From contig JABAKD010000011.1 of the NCBI GenBank assembly GCA_012845835.1, positions 4,820,697 to 4,884,696 of the forward strand: DNA of 64,000 nucleotides. The letters run 5' to 3'. The position numbers were made by a program, and so were the translations under genes. The notes beneath the pieces were generated by a model. The model made no database searches and was not told the origin of the DNA. It saw nothing but the letters and a program-made list of their open reading frames with translations. This DNA comes from Undaria pinnatifida (taxonomy: Eukaryota; Sar; Phaeophyceae; Laminariales; Alariaceae). Position 1 is the first letter of the stretch. Each line of letters begins with the position of its first letter. Below, piece after piece: positions 9,710 through 20,209 of this stretch.

Positions 9710-9864
9710 CGGGGCGGCAGCGACGGAGAGCACGTAGTCCACCAAGAACACAATCCCATAACCAGTTTCCAGGGTCTCCACCCATGCCTTGCCTCCCAAG
9801 TACGTGCCAGCGATGTAAAAGAGGCACGATGACAAAGTGGCCATGGCCAAGAACAGCATACATG
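9710..9864 (-). CDS. K+ channel exon: S1 and S2
   Basis: 155-bp minus-strand exon after a CGTGACAG acceptor, ending in phase 0 before GTGGGA. It encodes S1 (CMLFLAMATLSSCLFYIAG), a short loop with WVETLE, and S2 (GYGIVFLVDYVLSVAAAP). The FLVDY and AAAP motifs resemble S2 of BK-type channels. It begins with two bases that complete a codon from an earlier exon not found in the window. A partial copy of its 3' end lies in the intron near 9541-9600. Confidence 0.78.
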
Positions 9865-10460
9865 CTGTCACGTACGTACATATAAGCAGACGTCGCGGCC
9901 GAGGAAGGGGGAGGGGAGGGGAGATGAAGGGGGGGGGAGAGAGAGTTGCGAGGGGGGCGGAGGGGGAGGGGGGGAGTGGAGAGGGAAGGGGAGGGGTTTG
10001 AGGGGGGGTGGAGCGGAGGGAGGGGACGTCAAAGGGGGAGGGGGGGGGGGGAGGAGGAGGAGGGGGGGGAGGGGGGAGTGTGGGAGTGTGTGTGGGGGGG
10101 GTGAACGGAGGTGATCGTGGAGGGGAGGAGGGGAGGAGGTGATAGTGGGTGCGGGGGGGGGTGGACGGGGGGGGTGGCGTAGCAGGGGGGTGGGCCGCGG
10201 GGGGACAGCGGGAGAAAAAAGCGGAGGGGGTAGTGGAGCGGGAGGTGAGGGGAGGGAGTAGAAGCGGATGGGGGGGGGGGGGGAGAAAGAGAGGATAAAG
10301 AGGGTGAGAAATGTGGAGGGATGGATATCAGATACGTGTGGGTGGGTAGAGAGGAAGGGGGGGGGGGGGGGGAGCTAAGATGGAGGCGGGGGAGGAGCAG
10401 GCGATTCGTCAGAAAATGGTTGGCCTGGGCTAGGCTGCACGTGATCGAACTCATGTGACC
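9865..10460. other. G-rich block upstream of the S1-S2 exon
   Basis: About 480 bp of GGGGAGG-type sequence with many G runs of 4-14 on the plus strand, hence a C/T-rich tract on the sense strand just before the S1-S2 exon acceptor. It is probably intron or 5' flank of the channel gene and could form G-quadruplexes. A minus-strand open stretch at about 10380-10460 (with AQANHFLTNR in one frame) might be an upstream exon but cannot be confirmed. Confidence 0.5.
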
Positions 10461-11470
10461 GTCAGGATGTCTCTGGGTGTATAGGCGTGAACAGATGCAA
10501 TTTCCCTGTGGCTAAAAGATACGTATTATACAAAGTACACGTAGACTGAAAAGTTTGGCATAGGTATTACGAGGTATATATCATATCATACCACTGGTGG
10601 AAATACGTTGTCCCTGGGACCAGGTACCTAAATACGCAAACAACTACCACACAGAAGGATCATGACATCTGGAATGCCGTACGTACCGCTATGTCATATG
10701 TACACGGGTGTATACTGTATACAACTCAGGGAAATTACGAAAGAATGGGCAAAACTCTTTTGAAAAACGAACGGGAAACACGAAACAACGAAAAAACGAT
10801 AAAAATAACAAAAACTGAAGGCGCGCTTGTACTTTGTAGTACAATGTACAACGACAATTTTGATCTGACATTATAATAGCTGACGTTTTATTGTTACAAT
10901 GTTGTACAATGTACAACGACAATTTTGACATGACATATAATAGCTGACGTTCTATTGTTCATTGTATACCAGGGACACGTTATACAAAAAAACGAAGTTG
11001 ACTAGATGTATGATATGAGTGTCGACGAAATCTTCGATCTCACAGCTGGTTTGAGTGTATTTGCGTAACAAAGGAAAAATGACGCTGGTACGTGTGATAC
11101 TACGTATTGTATTCGTACTATATCATATAATATACACCAGGGCATTTCACGGGTCATCACCCGAACCGCGAATCATGCCAGGAGGATATCAAAATTTGGC
11201 GGATCGAGTGGTGTCGGAGCAAGAGGTGCTAGAAATATCACGAAACGGATAGGGTCGATTCGGGTCAGGAGGTTTTCAAATCTCGCGGGCGGAGCTGGGT
11301 ACCCTGGCTTGACCTGACCCGTGAAAATATTGTATACCACCAGCCAATAGATACCACTGCTATGCCGCTGTTCGTTCAACAAATCAAATTTCAAACATCA
11401 AAATTTCGAACTATTTTGTTACTTTGACGCTCCCATCTCTTGGCTCATCAATCTTGCCGGCCAGCGCGTG
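10461..11470. other. AT-rich spacer with a 73-bp duplicated palindromic unit
   Basis: A unit containing TGTACAATGTACAACGACAA and ATTATAATAGCTGACGTT occurs twice in a row (about 10832-10900 and 10905-10970). A short minus-strand R1 fragment lies at 11018-11060. Nothing else was recognised. Confidence 0.5.
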
Positions 11471-11474
11471 CAGT

Positions 11475-11660
11475 AGTAGTACAACCGGTATGGCTTCCGA
11501 TTTCATATTTGGTTTTAGGCTGATGTATATATATGAACTGCTTCAGCTATATGCTACGTGGCACGTGTATGTCACAAGCCTACCACTTTGTTTTTTGTCT
11601 TGCTTTTCCTGCGGCATGCTTCCACCCAAAAAGGTGACTGAAGCTCTGTGACCTTACTAA
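11475..11660 (+). repeat. R3 repeat, diverged copy
   Basis: Shares TTCCGATTTCATATTTGG, GAACTGCTTCAGCTAT and GTGACTGAAGCTCTGTGACC with the R3 copies at 5455 and 15175. It lacks the microsatellite tail. Confidence 0.6.
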
Positions 11661-11899
11661 CCAGACGAACTAGAATGTGACGATGATGAGCTAGACCATC
11701 GTGAGAACGACGACAACGACAACATCATGAACAAAGTGTGTCCACTCCCATCGGGGTTGGAACCTTAGACACCACCCGCACACAGGAAACCACCCCGGTG
11801 TATTAACAATTGCTAAACGCGAAGCGATTATCAACCGGGGTGATAACAAACGCCAAACAGTTCATACGGCAAACTATAATGTATACCACTGGTAGAATA

Positions 11900-12250
11900 C
11901 GTACTTAGCTCCATCTCCCTCGGTGGGGGGAGCAGCGCCGGCCGGTACTGCGGTATCACCGCCGCCGGTATGCTGGTTCTCTTTGAACCAGAGTTTTCCT
12001 TTTTTCTGCCCTTCTGTCCGTTTCTTCGTCCTTTTTTTTTGCTCCGCCCTTTTCTGTTCCCTTTGGGGTGCCCTCGGGGGGCTATGCAGGCGATCGATGA
12101 TGTCGGTATGGACTCCGTCGTCGTTAGATAGAGTAAGCAGAGGACAGACCAGGCAGCAATGCTCCTAACCCTCTAGGAGTTGCATTCGGGATCCATTTGA
12201 GTGCTGCCCCGACTTCGACCGGGTGCGTCAACTGCTTTGTTGTAGCTCGG
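11900..12250 (+). repeat. Dispersed repeat family R4
   Basis: Matches 43320-43600 over GGTACTGCGGTATCACCGCC, GGGGGGCTAT, GATGTCGGTATGGACTCCGT, AGGCAGCAATGCTCCTAACC and GAGTGCTGCCCCGAC. In the other copy this block follows a LINE reverse transcriptase remnant, so it may be LINE 3' sequence. Confidence 0.65.
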
Positions 12251-13120
12251 TGTCTGCTTTGCTTAGTTTCCGTTTTGCCCCATCGTCTTGTTTCACTCAA
12301 ATGTTTGGTCTTCCTGGGTTCCCAACATTCATCAACCTCTTCCCTCCGCCCGCGCTGCGCTTCTTGCTCTCTTCTTTCAATTTCTTTCGATTTTTTCCCT
12401 CCTCCTCCTCGTTTTTTTCTTTCTTGTTTCTTTCTTCTTGCCGTCTTTCCTTCCTTGCACGTAGTCGGGTTGTTTTTTCTATATCCCCTTTAGGAGTCCT
12501 CTCTAAGTGAGTTTTTCGTACATTGTGCAAGTAAGCCCGGAGGACCCATCGTGTATCTCACGCCGAGTCGGAGAGCTGTTTTGTGACTATGGTACAATCA
12601 AATACTGATCTGTCATACGGATTAAGTTGTTTTGAGGCCTACCTTCCACAGAGTCGGGGGCTATTAGTGATAGAGGTACGATTTCATACCGGTCTAGGAT
12701 TATTTTGTTTGTCTTGTGTGAGGCTTGATTATCCCCCTTTTTCCGTTTAGCTTGCCATTTCTCTGGTAAGTTCTCTGCGTTGAAAGTGCCAATTGGATCG
12801 AGGGCATTTCTATATCCCCTTTATTTATTGGATTGAGGGCATTCTATGTCCCCTTTAGCGCCCCTCTCTAAGTCTGCATAATTCGTTGTTAATTTTTGTA
12901 TATCTTCACCAGTGTAAGTGCCGCGTACATTGAAGTAGCTATAATTGACGGCATGCAGTGTCGTCTTTTTTAGTTCTCTTCTGTGAGTGAGTTCTTCGTG
13001 TATTTTGTAAACAAACATGGTAAGTTCTTCGTCTACTGTGGGAGTGAACACCGAGGGGTTCTCGAAGGCACAATCAACGGCGCCTTCCTTTTTCTCCTCC
13101 GTAAATTAAACATTTTCAAC
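12251..13120. other. T/C-rich spacer, nothing recognised
   Basis: Pyrimidine-rich at 12340-12480, then mixed sequence with short repeated phrases (a CTATATCCCCTTTA phrase at about 12480, 12808 and 12850). No gene or element was identified. Confidence 0.5.
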
Positions 13121-13129
13121 CATTCATTC

Positions 13130-13860
13130 CGTCCGATATCATTTTTATTGATGACATCTCCTCTTTCTTTTCGCCTCGAAGCCTCGAAGCCAAGCAGGTT
13201 CTCAAGTTCTCCTTACGGCATTTCTGGCCTACTTTTACTTGGCGACGGTTTTAATAAAAGTGTTTCGCTCATGCTGCTTCCTTCGTTTATATGTTTTCCT
13301 TCCATCAAAGTAAACCTTTAGAACCTCATATTCGTATTAAACTCTTGGCATTACTTTAAGCTTCAATTTCTTTATTACTACAACTTATTTCATCGAGTGC
13401 TACCCTTCCTCACCCAAAGAATGGGCGCCATGGAATGTCAAATTATGATCTTGAGAACCTCATATTCGTATTAAACTCTCGGCATTACTTCAAACTTCCA
13501 ATAATGTCGAATCGAACAGCTACAACTTTTTCCCCTTTTCCTCGTCCGAGTGCCGCCCTGCCCTACCCGAAGCATGGGCGCCGGCGAATGCCGGCGCCCA
13601 TGCGGAGCCCTTGTAAATATATATAAAATCCTTCCTTGGTGTCAGGGATTATTAGGTCAGGAGTTTTTTTTTGTCTCGGCCGAAGCATGCGATTCGCGGA
13701 ACTGGAATTCTTGGTCGAATATAGCTTCGTTCGAGCGCCGCCTTCGGGGGGCGGCTCCAACGCCCCTCGCCCTGCCGTGTCCGTTCCGCACATCAACGTG
13801 AACGCGGACGGATGCCGAGCGCGAGACAAGCGAGAAGTTGCAAAAATACCGCATGTTGAG
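13130..13860 (+). repeat. Repeat family R5 with GC-rich hairpin, long copy
   Basis: A roughly 700-bp unit shared with 17640-18350. Landmarks: TTTCTTTTCGCCTCGAAGCC, TTCGTATTAAACTCTTGGCA, a 30-base hairpin at 13573-13602, GTCAGGAGTTTTTTTTTGTC, TCGAGCGCCGCCTTCGGGGG and GCGGACGGATGCCGAGCG. A shorter internal duplication of the TTCGTATTAAACTC phrase is present (about 13325 and 13455). No protein was recognised in any frame. Confidence 0.75.
13573..13602. repeat. Perfect 13-bp hairpin in R5
   Basis: The stem CATGGGCGCCGGC pairs with GCCGGCGCCCATG around a GAAT loop. The same hairpin occurs at 17937-17966, and a compensated variant occurs at 21631-21660. Confidence 0.9.
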
Positions 13861-13869
13861 GAGGAATTT

Positions 13870-15170
13870 CGAATATTTTGGTTGCATCTTGATGTCTGCA
13901 ACGCCTGGATGATTTACAAAATTGGTATCATTTCCAAACGGTACTTGATAATGATTGGAATTTTGCGGTGGCATACTCTCGAGCGTTAGTTTCTTTGCTG
14001 CACTTTTCCACTAGTTCCTTTGGTTTCTTGCTCGGCCTTTTCATTGCTTTTGTTTCTGCTCGTTTTGCCAGTTGAAAATTCAATTTTTAGCGTGGGTTCA
14101 CCTAAAACGTGACACAAATTACCGACGATATCCAACAACTTCGTGACACAAATTACCGACGGCAAGATGTTTCGTGACAAAATAACTCCCAAATCATGGA
14201 ATCATGATATTTTCACGCAACATAATCTTGAGACAAAACCAAGCAGGTAGAGCCGTCTCTTCGGCCTTGGCCCTGGCTTTAGCTCGGCCGCTGACAAATC
14301 AGGCAGCCTCTGCTGTAGGCATGAACGAGTGCGGTGGATTCGCAGCGAACTACCCCGCTGTGCTCGCTTCTATGTGGCCATTGTCCATGCCATTTCATGT
14401 CATCTTCCTTCTGTTTTGAGCTCGTCGTCGCACGGTTGAGGTACGAGGAAACCCGTACGTACTGGGTGAGAACAGCAGTATGTACGACGAGCATGAACGC
14501 CAACTGACGACATTGGCAAACACACAACGGCAGGTGTAGCAGCAGTAGCCGAAGGGCGAAACTTGTAGTACATACCGCAGCAACTAGTACCAACCAGAAT
14601 CACAGCAGATAGCTCAAAGTAGTGCAGTATAAGTGCCGTTGGCAAGTTTAGTCGTACACGCATCACTTTGTCCAATATATAACAACCGTTTTATGTTCAT
14701 ATTGATCAAGAATAAAATATTACGTTTCCTGTAAGAATGATACGTCGTACGAGCGGACGTTCTGATGTGCTGCTGCCGTGAGACCATCGAGCACACCGCA
14801 TGTTTTACTTTAAACAAGAGCGAACAAGAGGCAGGGCATAGGGGCCCCCAAGACACGTGACAACCACGGCCAGCTGTCGATCGCGTAATTGGCCGGTAGT
14901 CCGTGCTTCGGTGGGTGTATCGGAAGTCGTTCGTAGTACTACTGCTGTAGACCGTCGAAAAACCACGTGACATCCCGTTCTTTTGGTGGCAGACTCGCCA
15001 GTAGACCCCCGAAATTCCTTTCCTTTCTCTTCTTATTTGTTCTTTGTTTCTTTTTTCCAATCGACTTGCGTCTGTCGTGCGTATACGTAGCGATAGATAC
15101 TATTTAATACGTGTAATATATACGTGGTAGTCTTTCTTAGGTGGCACGCGGTATAGTCGGTTTTTACAGA
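13870..15170. other. Spacer without recognised genes
   Basis: Frames of 60-148 codons occur on both strands (for example minus 14614-15060), but none has a recognisable domain or consistent codon bias. No repeat structure was noted beyond short phrases such as a duplicated CGTGACACAAATTACCGACG at about 14109 and 14142. Confidence 0.4.
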
Positions 15171-15174
15171 CGCG

Positions 15175-15410
15175 AGTAATGAGACGTATGCACCGGTATG
15201 GACCTGGCACATCGTAGACCGACTCCCGATTTCACTTTTATATGTTTCTGGTGGAGGCATGAATTGCGTCAGCTGTGACATATGCGTGTACCAGGTACCA
15301 CCTTGGGCTGTTTGTGTTTTTCCCTAGGGTATTCCTCAGCTCCAGTGACTGGAGCCTGTCCTGTGACCACGGACTTGATTATGCGAGTTAATGTGAGAAC
15401 AACAACGACT
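15175..15410 (+). repeat. R3 repeat copy
   Basis: Matches 5455-5700 from GACCTGGCAC through CTGGAGCCTGTCCTGTGACC to GATTATGCGAGTTAATGTGA, then ends in a short ACAACAACG tail. A 5'-truncated retroposon is likely. Confidence 0.7.
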
Positions 15411-16035
15411 GAATTATTTCCTGTTTCTTGACCTTTCAGCTGCTTCCTGCACATTTGGTTTTTTTGCCAACACGATTTTGAACTTTTTCGCGATTGTTTC
15501 TTCCTTTTTGTCTAGTAAGTTGAACTTCCATTCCACACTCGAGTCATCAAGGGTCCAAGACTCGAGACGAGACGAAGCAAGGTTATTTGCCCCGTCCCGT
15601 CCGAGACCCAGAGCAGCGTAGGGCACCAGCTGCCAGGGGTGTGAGACGAGGCATGCCCGGCATGGGCCAGGTAACGTTGCCTGCAACAACTGCCCGCCAC
15701 AGTATAAACGCGCGGACGGATGCTGAGCGAGACAAGCGAGAAGTGCGTTTTTTTTTGTATTTTGGGCGGTATACGCCAGAGCTATTCTCGGATCTTGGAA
15801 TATGTACAGCTTGAACGAATAAATGAGGGACAACTTTTCCAAATTGGCATCATTTCCTAATTTAAATCTAATTTTTTTCCCGGCGTCGCTTTTTTCATGG
15901 CGGTCTCGAAGAGCTGTTATTGTTCTCCTGAGTACTACTAACTGTAGTACGTGGAGAGGGGAAAGCTTCGGAGATCCCTCTTACGAAGTCGGTGAGAATT
16001 AATTAACGCACTCGAAAACGTAATTGGTTGGTATT
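15411..16035. other. Spacer with an R5 fragment
   Basis: At about 15695-15745 there is a piece matching the right part of R5 (GGACGGATGCTGAGCGAGAC). The remainder has no recognised feature. Confidence 0.45.
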
Positions 16036-16039
16036 TTGG

Positions 16040-16300
16040 CATAACACACTACTGAGTTACTGAGTCACGTGCAGTGGGTAGTGCTGTGTCGTGAGTTCGA
16101 TTCTCACCGCCTTCATATTATAATATTTGTCGTTTTCGAGCGTGCGCGCTGACGACATTATGAATGAATGTTTTTTTTGGTAGTTCAACATGCCATGTAG
16201 CACTACCCACAGTGAGAGTCCAGTGATTAAGTAGCTCAGTGGGCAGTGCTGTAGGATTTCTCGGTCAAGTCACTTTGTTCGAAGGGCGCTGTCCAACGCC
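16040..16300. repeat. tRNA-like promoter fragments in opposed orientation
   Basis: At about 16060-16118 a piece ends in a T-arm-like GTGAGTTCGATTCTCACCGCC (B-box pattern). At about 16231 there is a clear A-box-like TAGCTCAGTGGGCAGTGC. Between them, near 16198, an inverted GTAGCACTACCCAC is present. No complete cloverleaf can be folded by eye, so these are read as tRNA-derived SINE fragments and not as tRNA genes. Confidence 0.5.
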
Positions 16301-16537
16301 TTCCATATCCGTCCCCTATACCTGATCGTGAACGCATACTACGTACGGGAGGTAAGATACACATTCGAGAATAGCGGGGATGATTTTGGGTTTTGGATTC
16401 CTAGGCAGTCATTTTTCCGAGAACGGGTCAACGCGTGGCGTACTAATCAATGACACAGCAGCAATCTAAAGTATAGTAGTAGTAGTAATCAACGATATAT
16501 ACCTGGTACGCTGTTTTCAAATTCCGACCTTTAAGAG

Positions 16538-16622
16538 CAGCTGTAGTTGTTGTTGTTGTTGTTGTTCTCACATTAACTCCCATAATCAAGTCCGTGGTCA
16601 CAGGACACAGGCTCCATCAGTA
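16538..16622 (-). repeat. R3 repeat tail, inverted
   Basis: A (GTT)n run followed by CTCACATTAACTCCCATAAT and GTCCGTGGTCACAGGACACA is the reverse complement of the R3 3' end including its (CAA)n tail. Confidence 0.7.
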
Positions 16623-16759
16623 AATAATAATGTTGACTGACACCATATAGGCAACACCTCTCTGGGTACGTAACGCGGCGTCAACCATCGTAATATCGTA
16701 CAATATGGGGGAAAGTAATCTCTACGGAAAGATCCTGTTTTGTTTTTATCAATTGTCAC

Positions 16760-17099
16760 CCGGCCGCCCCGGTGGTCTGGTGGTTTTACTCTCGAATACT
16801 ACTAACGTTTGGTTGTCCTTTAGTTCGACACCCACCACGATGAGATTCGACTTTATTTGCAAAAATGCAAGAAAAAAAAAGGATCAACTGCTGAGAGCGC
16901 CTAGCAGCGTGGGTAGGTACAATTCGACGCGAGTCGACGAGGGAAGAAAATGCTGGATTCTCCTCGCGGTAAAAATGAAGGCACGCGCCGAAGTGGGGAG
17001 GGAGGAGGAGGTCCCGCTATGTGACCCCGGATCTGAGGTACTACTGGGAGGGAGCGCGAGAGGGGTGCGAGGATAAAAGATGGGATGAAGGAAAAAAAA
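16760..17099 (+). mobile_element. tRNA-derived SINE (family S), near-complete
   Basis: The head contains the A-box-like GGTGGTCTGGTGG and a B-box-like TTAGTTCGACACC. The body carries CTGAGAGCGCCTAGCAGCGT and ATTCGACGCGAGTCGACG, a CCC/GGG-rich segment, and an A-rich end (GAAGGAAAAAAAATG). It parallels 55758-56116, whose B box is perfect. Confidence 0.7.
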
Positions 17100-17218
17100 T
17101 GTTGCAAAGGTTTATTTTACTACTACCAGTAAATGATATGTTACGAGTAGTCTCTGGGAAGTAAGCACGGCACCGTCAGCAGTCGTCATGGTATAGAGAC
17201 ATTCCGTATATTATTATA

Positions 17219-17262
17219 AAGAATGAAAATACACTCCAGCTGTGAGATCGCAGATTTCATAT
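17219..17262 (+). repeat. R1 5' fragment
   Basis: Only the first part (AAAATACACTCCAGCTGTGA GATCG region) is kept; the sequence then departs from R1. Confidence 0.65.
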
Positions 17263-17635
17263 ATCATGTATTGAGGGGACGCGTCCAGATTCGACAACGT
17301 GAAAGCACCCGCGAAGCAAATACAGCAGACACACATATCCCGCCTTCCCGAGAAAAAACAGAGAAGAAGCGCTACGCCAACCTCCCGTACGAGCATAGCC
17401 ACCCCCGCACCTATCTTAGACAACGCCGCCGCAACGAGAGATTGCTCTCCTCTTCTTCATTTTCCTCCTCGCCCGCGACCACGCAGACCGATCAATGCGA
17501 CAGCCTTCACGTAACAAACAAAGCTATCTCCTTCCAAAACCTCGCCGGCTGACATTGCCCCATGTCGACGTTTGATGCAAACCGACTTTGCATCCTGTCG
17601 ACTTCGAACCTCCATTGCCACGGGGACAGCAGTGC
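17263..17635. other. Spacer, nothing recognised
   Basis: Moderately GC-rich sequence with a plus-strand frame of about 110 codons (17223-17552) that starts inside the R1 fragment and is Ser/Arg-rich. No domain was recognised. Confidence 0.4.
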
Positions 17636-17639
17636 AGTC

Positions 17640-18350
17640 TCTTCATTAATGCCAAGGCCTCTTTCTTTTCGCCTAGAGGCGACGCAGGTTCTCAATACTA
17701 TTTTCGTTTTTTTTGTTTGATAGACGCCAACTTTTACTTGACGGCGCATTTAACAGTGTATTTCGCCTATCCTTGCCTTCTTTGTTGAATAATATTACGT
17801 TTTTTCTTCTGTCAAAGTATGACCTTCATAATCCCATGTTCGTATTAAACTCTTGGCATTACTTTAAAGTTCAATGAATGCCAAATCGGACAACTACACC
17901 TTAACTTGTCGAAGTGCTGCCCTGCCCTGTCCGTAGCATGGGCGCCGGCGAATGCCGGCGCCCATGCGGAGCCCTTGTATATATATATATATGTATATGA
18001 TCATTCTTTATCGCCGGCGCCCATGCAGAGCCCTTGTATATATATATATATGTATATGATCATTCTTTATCTTTGATTCGGTCAGGATTTTTTTTCGTCT
18101 CGAAGTTCGTAAAGTATTATAGCATTATAAATATATATATGATCATTCTTGTTTTTTTTTATTCCGTCAGGAGTTTTTTTCGTCTCGGCCTCAGTATGAG
18201 ATGCTCGGAACTGGAATTTCTGGGTCAAATCGCTTCGTTCGAGCGCCGTCTTCGGGGGGCGGCTCCAACGCTCCTCGCCCTCGGCCTAATCCGTTCGGCA
18301 CCTCGACGTGAACGCGGATGGATGCTGAGCGAGACAAGTGAAAAGCGCGC
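17640..18350 (+). repeat. Repeat family R5, second long copy with internal tandem duplication
   Basis: Same landmark order as 13130-13860. It carries a local duplication: the right hairpin arm plus GAGCCCTTGTATATATATAT and GATCATTCTTTATC occurs at about 17954-18012 and again at 18013-18072. It ends with TCGAGCGCCGTCTTCGGGGG and GGATGGATGCTGAGCGAGAC. Confidence 0.75.
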
Positions 18351-18384
18351 AGAAAAAAACATTATAGACGGTACTCTCGAGTCG

Positions 18385-18625
18385 TTCTGCGGTAGCCCTC
18401 CAACTTTTCTTCAACGAAATCGCCGGTTTTGAAACCAGTTCCCGGCCGTATCTCCTGATTTAGTGTCCCTCGACACCCCGACGTCGTCGATCGTTAGACC
18501 TTTGCACGCAAGAAATATATGGATGGTTTTTTCTCAATAATATCCTTCCTTGTGTCGAGCAGTCATGAAACGTTCGTTCAAGAAAATCGCTGGTTTTGGG
18601 GGGGGCTATCGTAGAATCAGAGTCC
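18385..18625 (-). repeat. R2 repeat copy
   Basis: The reverse complement carries TGAACGAACGTTTCATGACT, CTCGACACAAGGAAGGATAT and GAGATACGGCCGGGAACTGG, matching the R2 copies at 5128, 22566 and 46521. Confidence 0.7.
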
Positions 18626-19480
18626 TCCGGTTATTCTTCGGATCTTGATGTACATGTTTATGGAGAGGATGATAACATAAAACTTGGCAAGACATTATTT
18701 CCAAATTTTGGCGCCATATTTTGTCCCAAAACAAATAATATTTACTGTAAAAAAAAAAAACATGGTCCGCGGTAGGTATGATATCATAATATACTGTAGT
18801 AGTAGTGCATTTCATTATCGGATTTCGGTAGGTACGTGCGTACATGGATAGACATGGCAAGCGCACGCATGGCTAAAACGAGAAGGTAGTGACTACGATG
18901 ACTGCGGCAGAAAACGCCACTCAGCAGCATTACGAGTGGCTGCGTCCCCGGCCTCGAGGGCGTGGTAGTTCGGACACATCGACATAGTTTGTACTCGTGC
19001 AAGTAATATAGATACGAGTATGAGCACACACAGTGATGCGCTCTACTACACACACGCTTTTTGTCTGACTTATAGCAAGGGGGAGGTTGTACCAAAAAAC
19101 AGGGGAAAGATTTTCGACACGAAAAACAAGGGAAAAATCGTTCCTGTCGTTCCGCTGCGCCACGCGAAGGTCGTATAGTAAATAGTATAGACGGTATCCA
19201 GGACGGAAGAAACCAGTGGCATGCATTCGTTCCGGTATCGCCTCGTTTGGTGGTTCTTTTCCCCGAGAATAGTCTATGGAGAAGTACAGACAATGTGGGA
19301 GGCGCGCTTTGTTGTTGCTGTGGTGCCTCTGCCTCCGTTGCTGTTTTGGTGGTTTGCCGCGGTCAACTGGAAAAAGAGCGCTCGTGTTGGTACGTAACTG
19401 ACAAATAGTTTTGTGTTGCTTCCTACTTGACGTGCTCCTTGCCGTTGATTGCTGATTGATCATGTCTAGTGATATTACAT
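18626..19480. other. Open minus-strand region, unassigned
   Basis: Two overlapping minus frames, 169 and 177 codons (18784-19293 and 18930-19463), are longer than most in the window. They differ in frame, are rich in Arg, His, Ser and Tyr, and show no domain. No splice-linked partner was seen. Confidence 0.25.
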
Positions 19481-19482
19481 AG

Positions 19483-19670
19483 AGCCGGTCGCCTCTGTGG
19501 TCTATCTAGTGGTTCTCTTCGAATACTACTGGCGTTGGTCCTTGCGTTTGATTCCCACTGTCGTGATATATGATTTTATTCGCAGAAATGCAATAGGATC
19601 AGCTAACTGCTGAGAACGCCTAGCAGCGTGGGTACATACATTTCGGTGTCGCATAAGCGACAAAGAGGTA
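19483..19670 (+). mobile_element. SINE family S, 3'-truncated copy
   Basis: The head has GCCGGTCGCCTCTGTGGTCT and a B-box-like GCGTTTGATTCCCAC. The body continues with GCAGAAATGCAATAGGATCA and CTGAGAACGCCTAGCAGCGT as in 16760-17099. Confidence 0.65.
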
Positions 19671-20205
19671 ATTATAGTATTCAATGACTATTCGACCATT
19701 ATTACGCGGGTCAAATACGCACTGTTTTGGCCTCATTTCAGGCTTTTTTCCACGGGTATTATGCTCGTGTTGTGCCATTGTTACTTCTATTTATCATGTC
19801 GTTTTGCTTCGAACACTCCATTTTTTTGTGCTTGGAATTGTGCTTACAACCGGGGGGGGGCTGAATCCTGGATACAAATCGCTCTAATTCGTTCGTTTAA
19901 ATATTGCGTTTGGTGCTGTTGTTGCTAAATTGTTTCTCACCCTCATTTTGAGCGTGCTTGCTCGGCACGCCAACCTTATATGCTTAAAATCACTTTTTTG
20001 TGCGACCTATCATGCAAATAGCTAGTCGAATCGCGCTCGAGCATTGCAAATGTTTGCCGTATACGGAAGTATGCGAGAAAACCCAGGTCGGTCGAAACAA
20101 TTGTGAGCTTATTGGGTCAAAGCCTACCAGCAAATCACGAATAAGGGAATGGGGTCGGGGTTATCACGCCGTGCGGGGAGGTATCGACCCGGGAGATCAT
20201 CGTCA
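19671..20205. other. Spacer, nothing recognised
   Basis: No gene, repeat or element could be supported. Confidence 0.4.
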
Positions 20206-20209
20206 TAGT

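Larger units (their letters stand above)
1..9864 (-). other. K+ channel gene, S1 to post-S6 (gene span)
   Basis: Minus-strand gene assembled from short exons in the order 9710-9864, 8557-8663, 2319-2427, 886-1034 and possibly 1-103. Exon phases fit at every join: the first ends in phase 0; the second is 107 bp and ends in phase 2; the third supplies the missing base and ends in phase 0; the fourth ends in phase 2. Introns are 1046, 6129 and 1284 bp, all GT-AG. The joined product reads S1-S2-S3-S4-S5-pore in the order known for six-TM K+ channels, most like the Ca2+-activated (BK) or Kv types, and would act in a membrane. The start lies upstream of 9864 and was not found. The regulatory C-terminus would run off the left edge, so the subtype cannot be fixed. 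Confidence 0.72.

Noticed and set aside
10029..10454. 141-codon minus frame
   Set aside because: Mostly Pro/Ser/His from the G-rich block; only the first 25 codons are mixed and no splice site confirms them.
16060..16290. tRNA genes
   Set aside because: A- and B-box-like parts are present, but no complete acceptor, anticodon and T arms fold together.
18784..19463. Minus frames of 169 and 177 codons as a gene
   Set aside because: Two competing frames, no domain and no splice partners; kept only as an unassigned open region.
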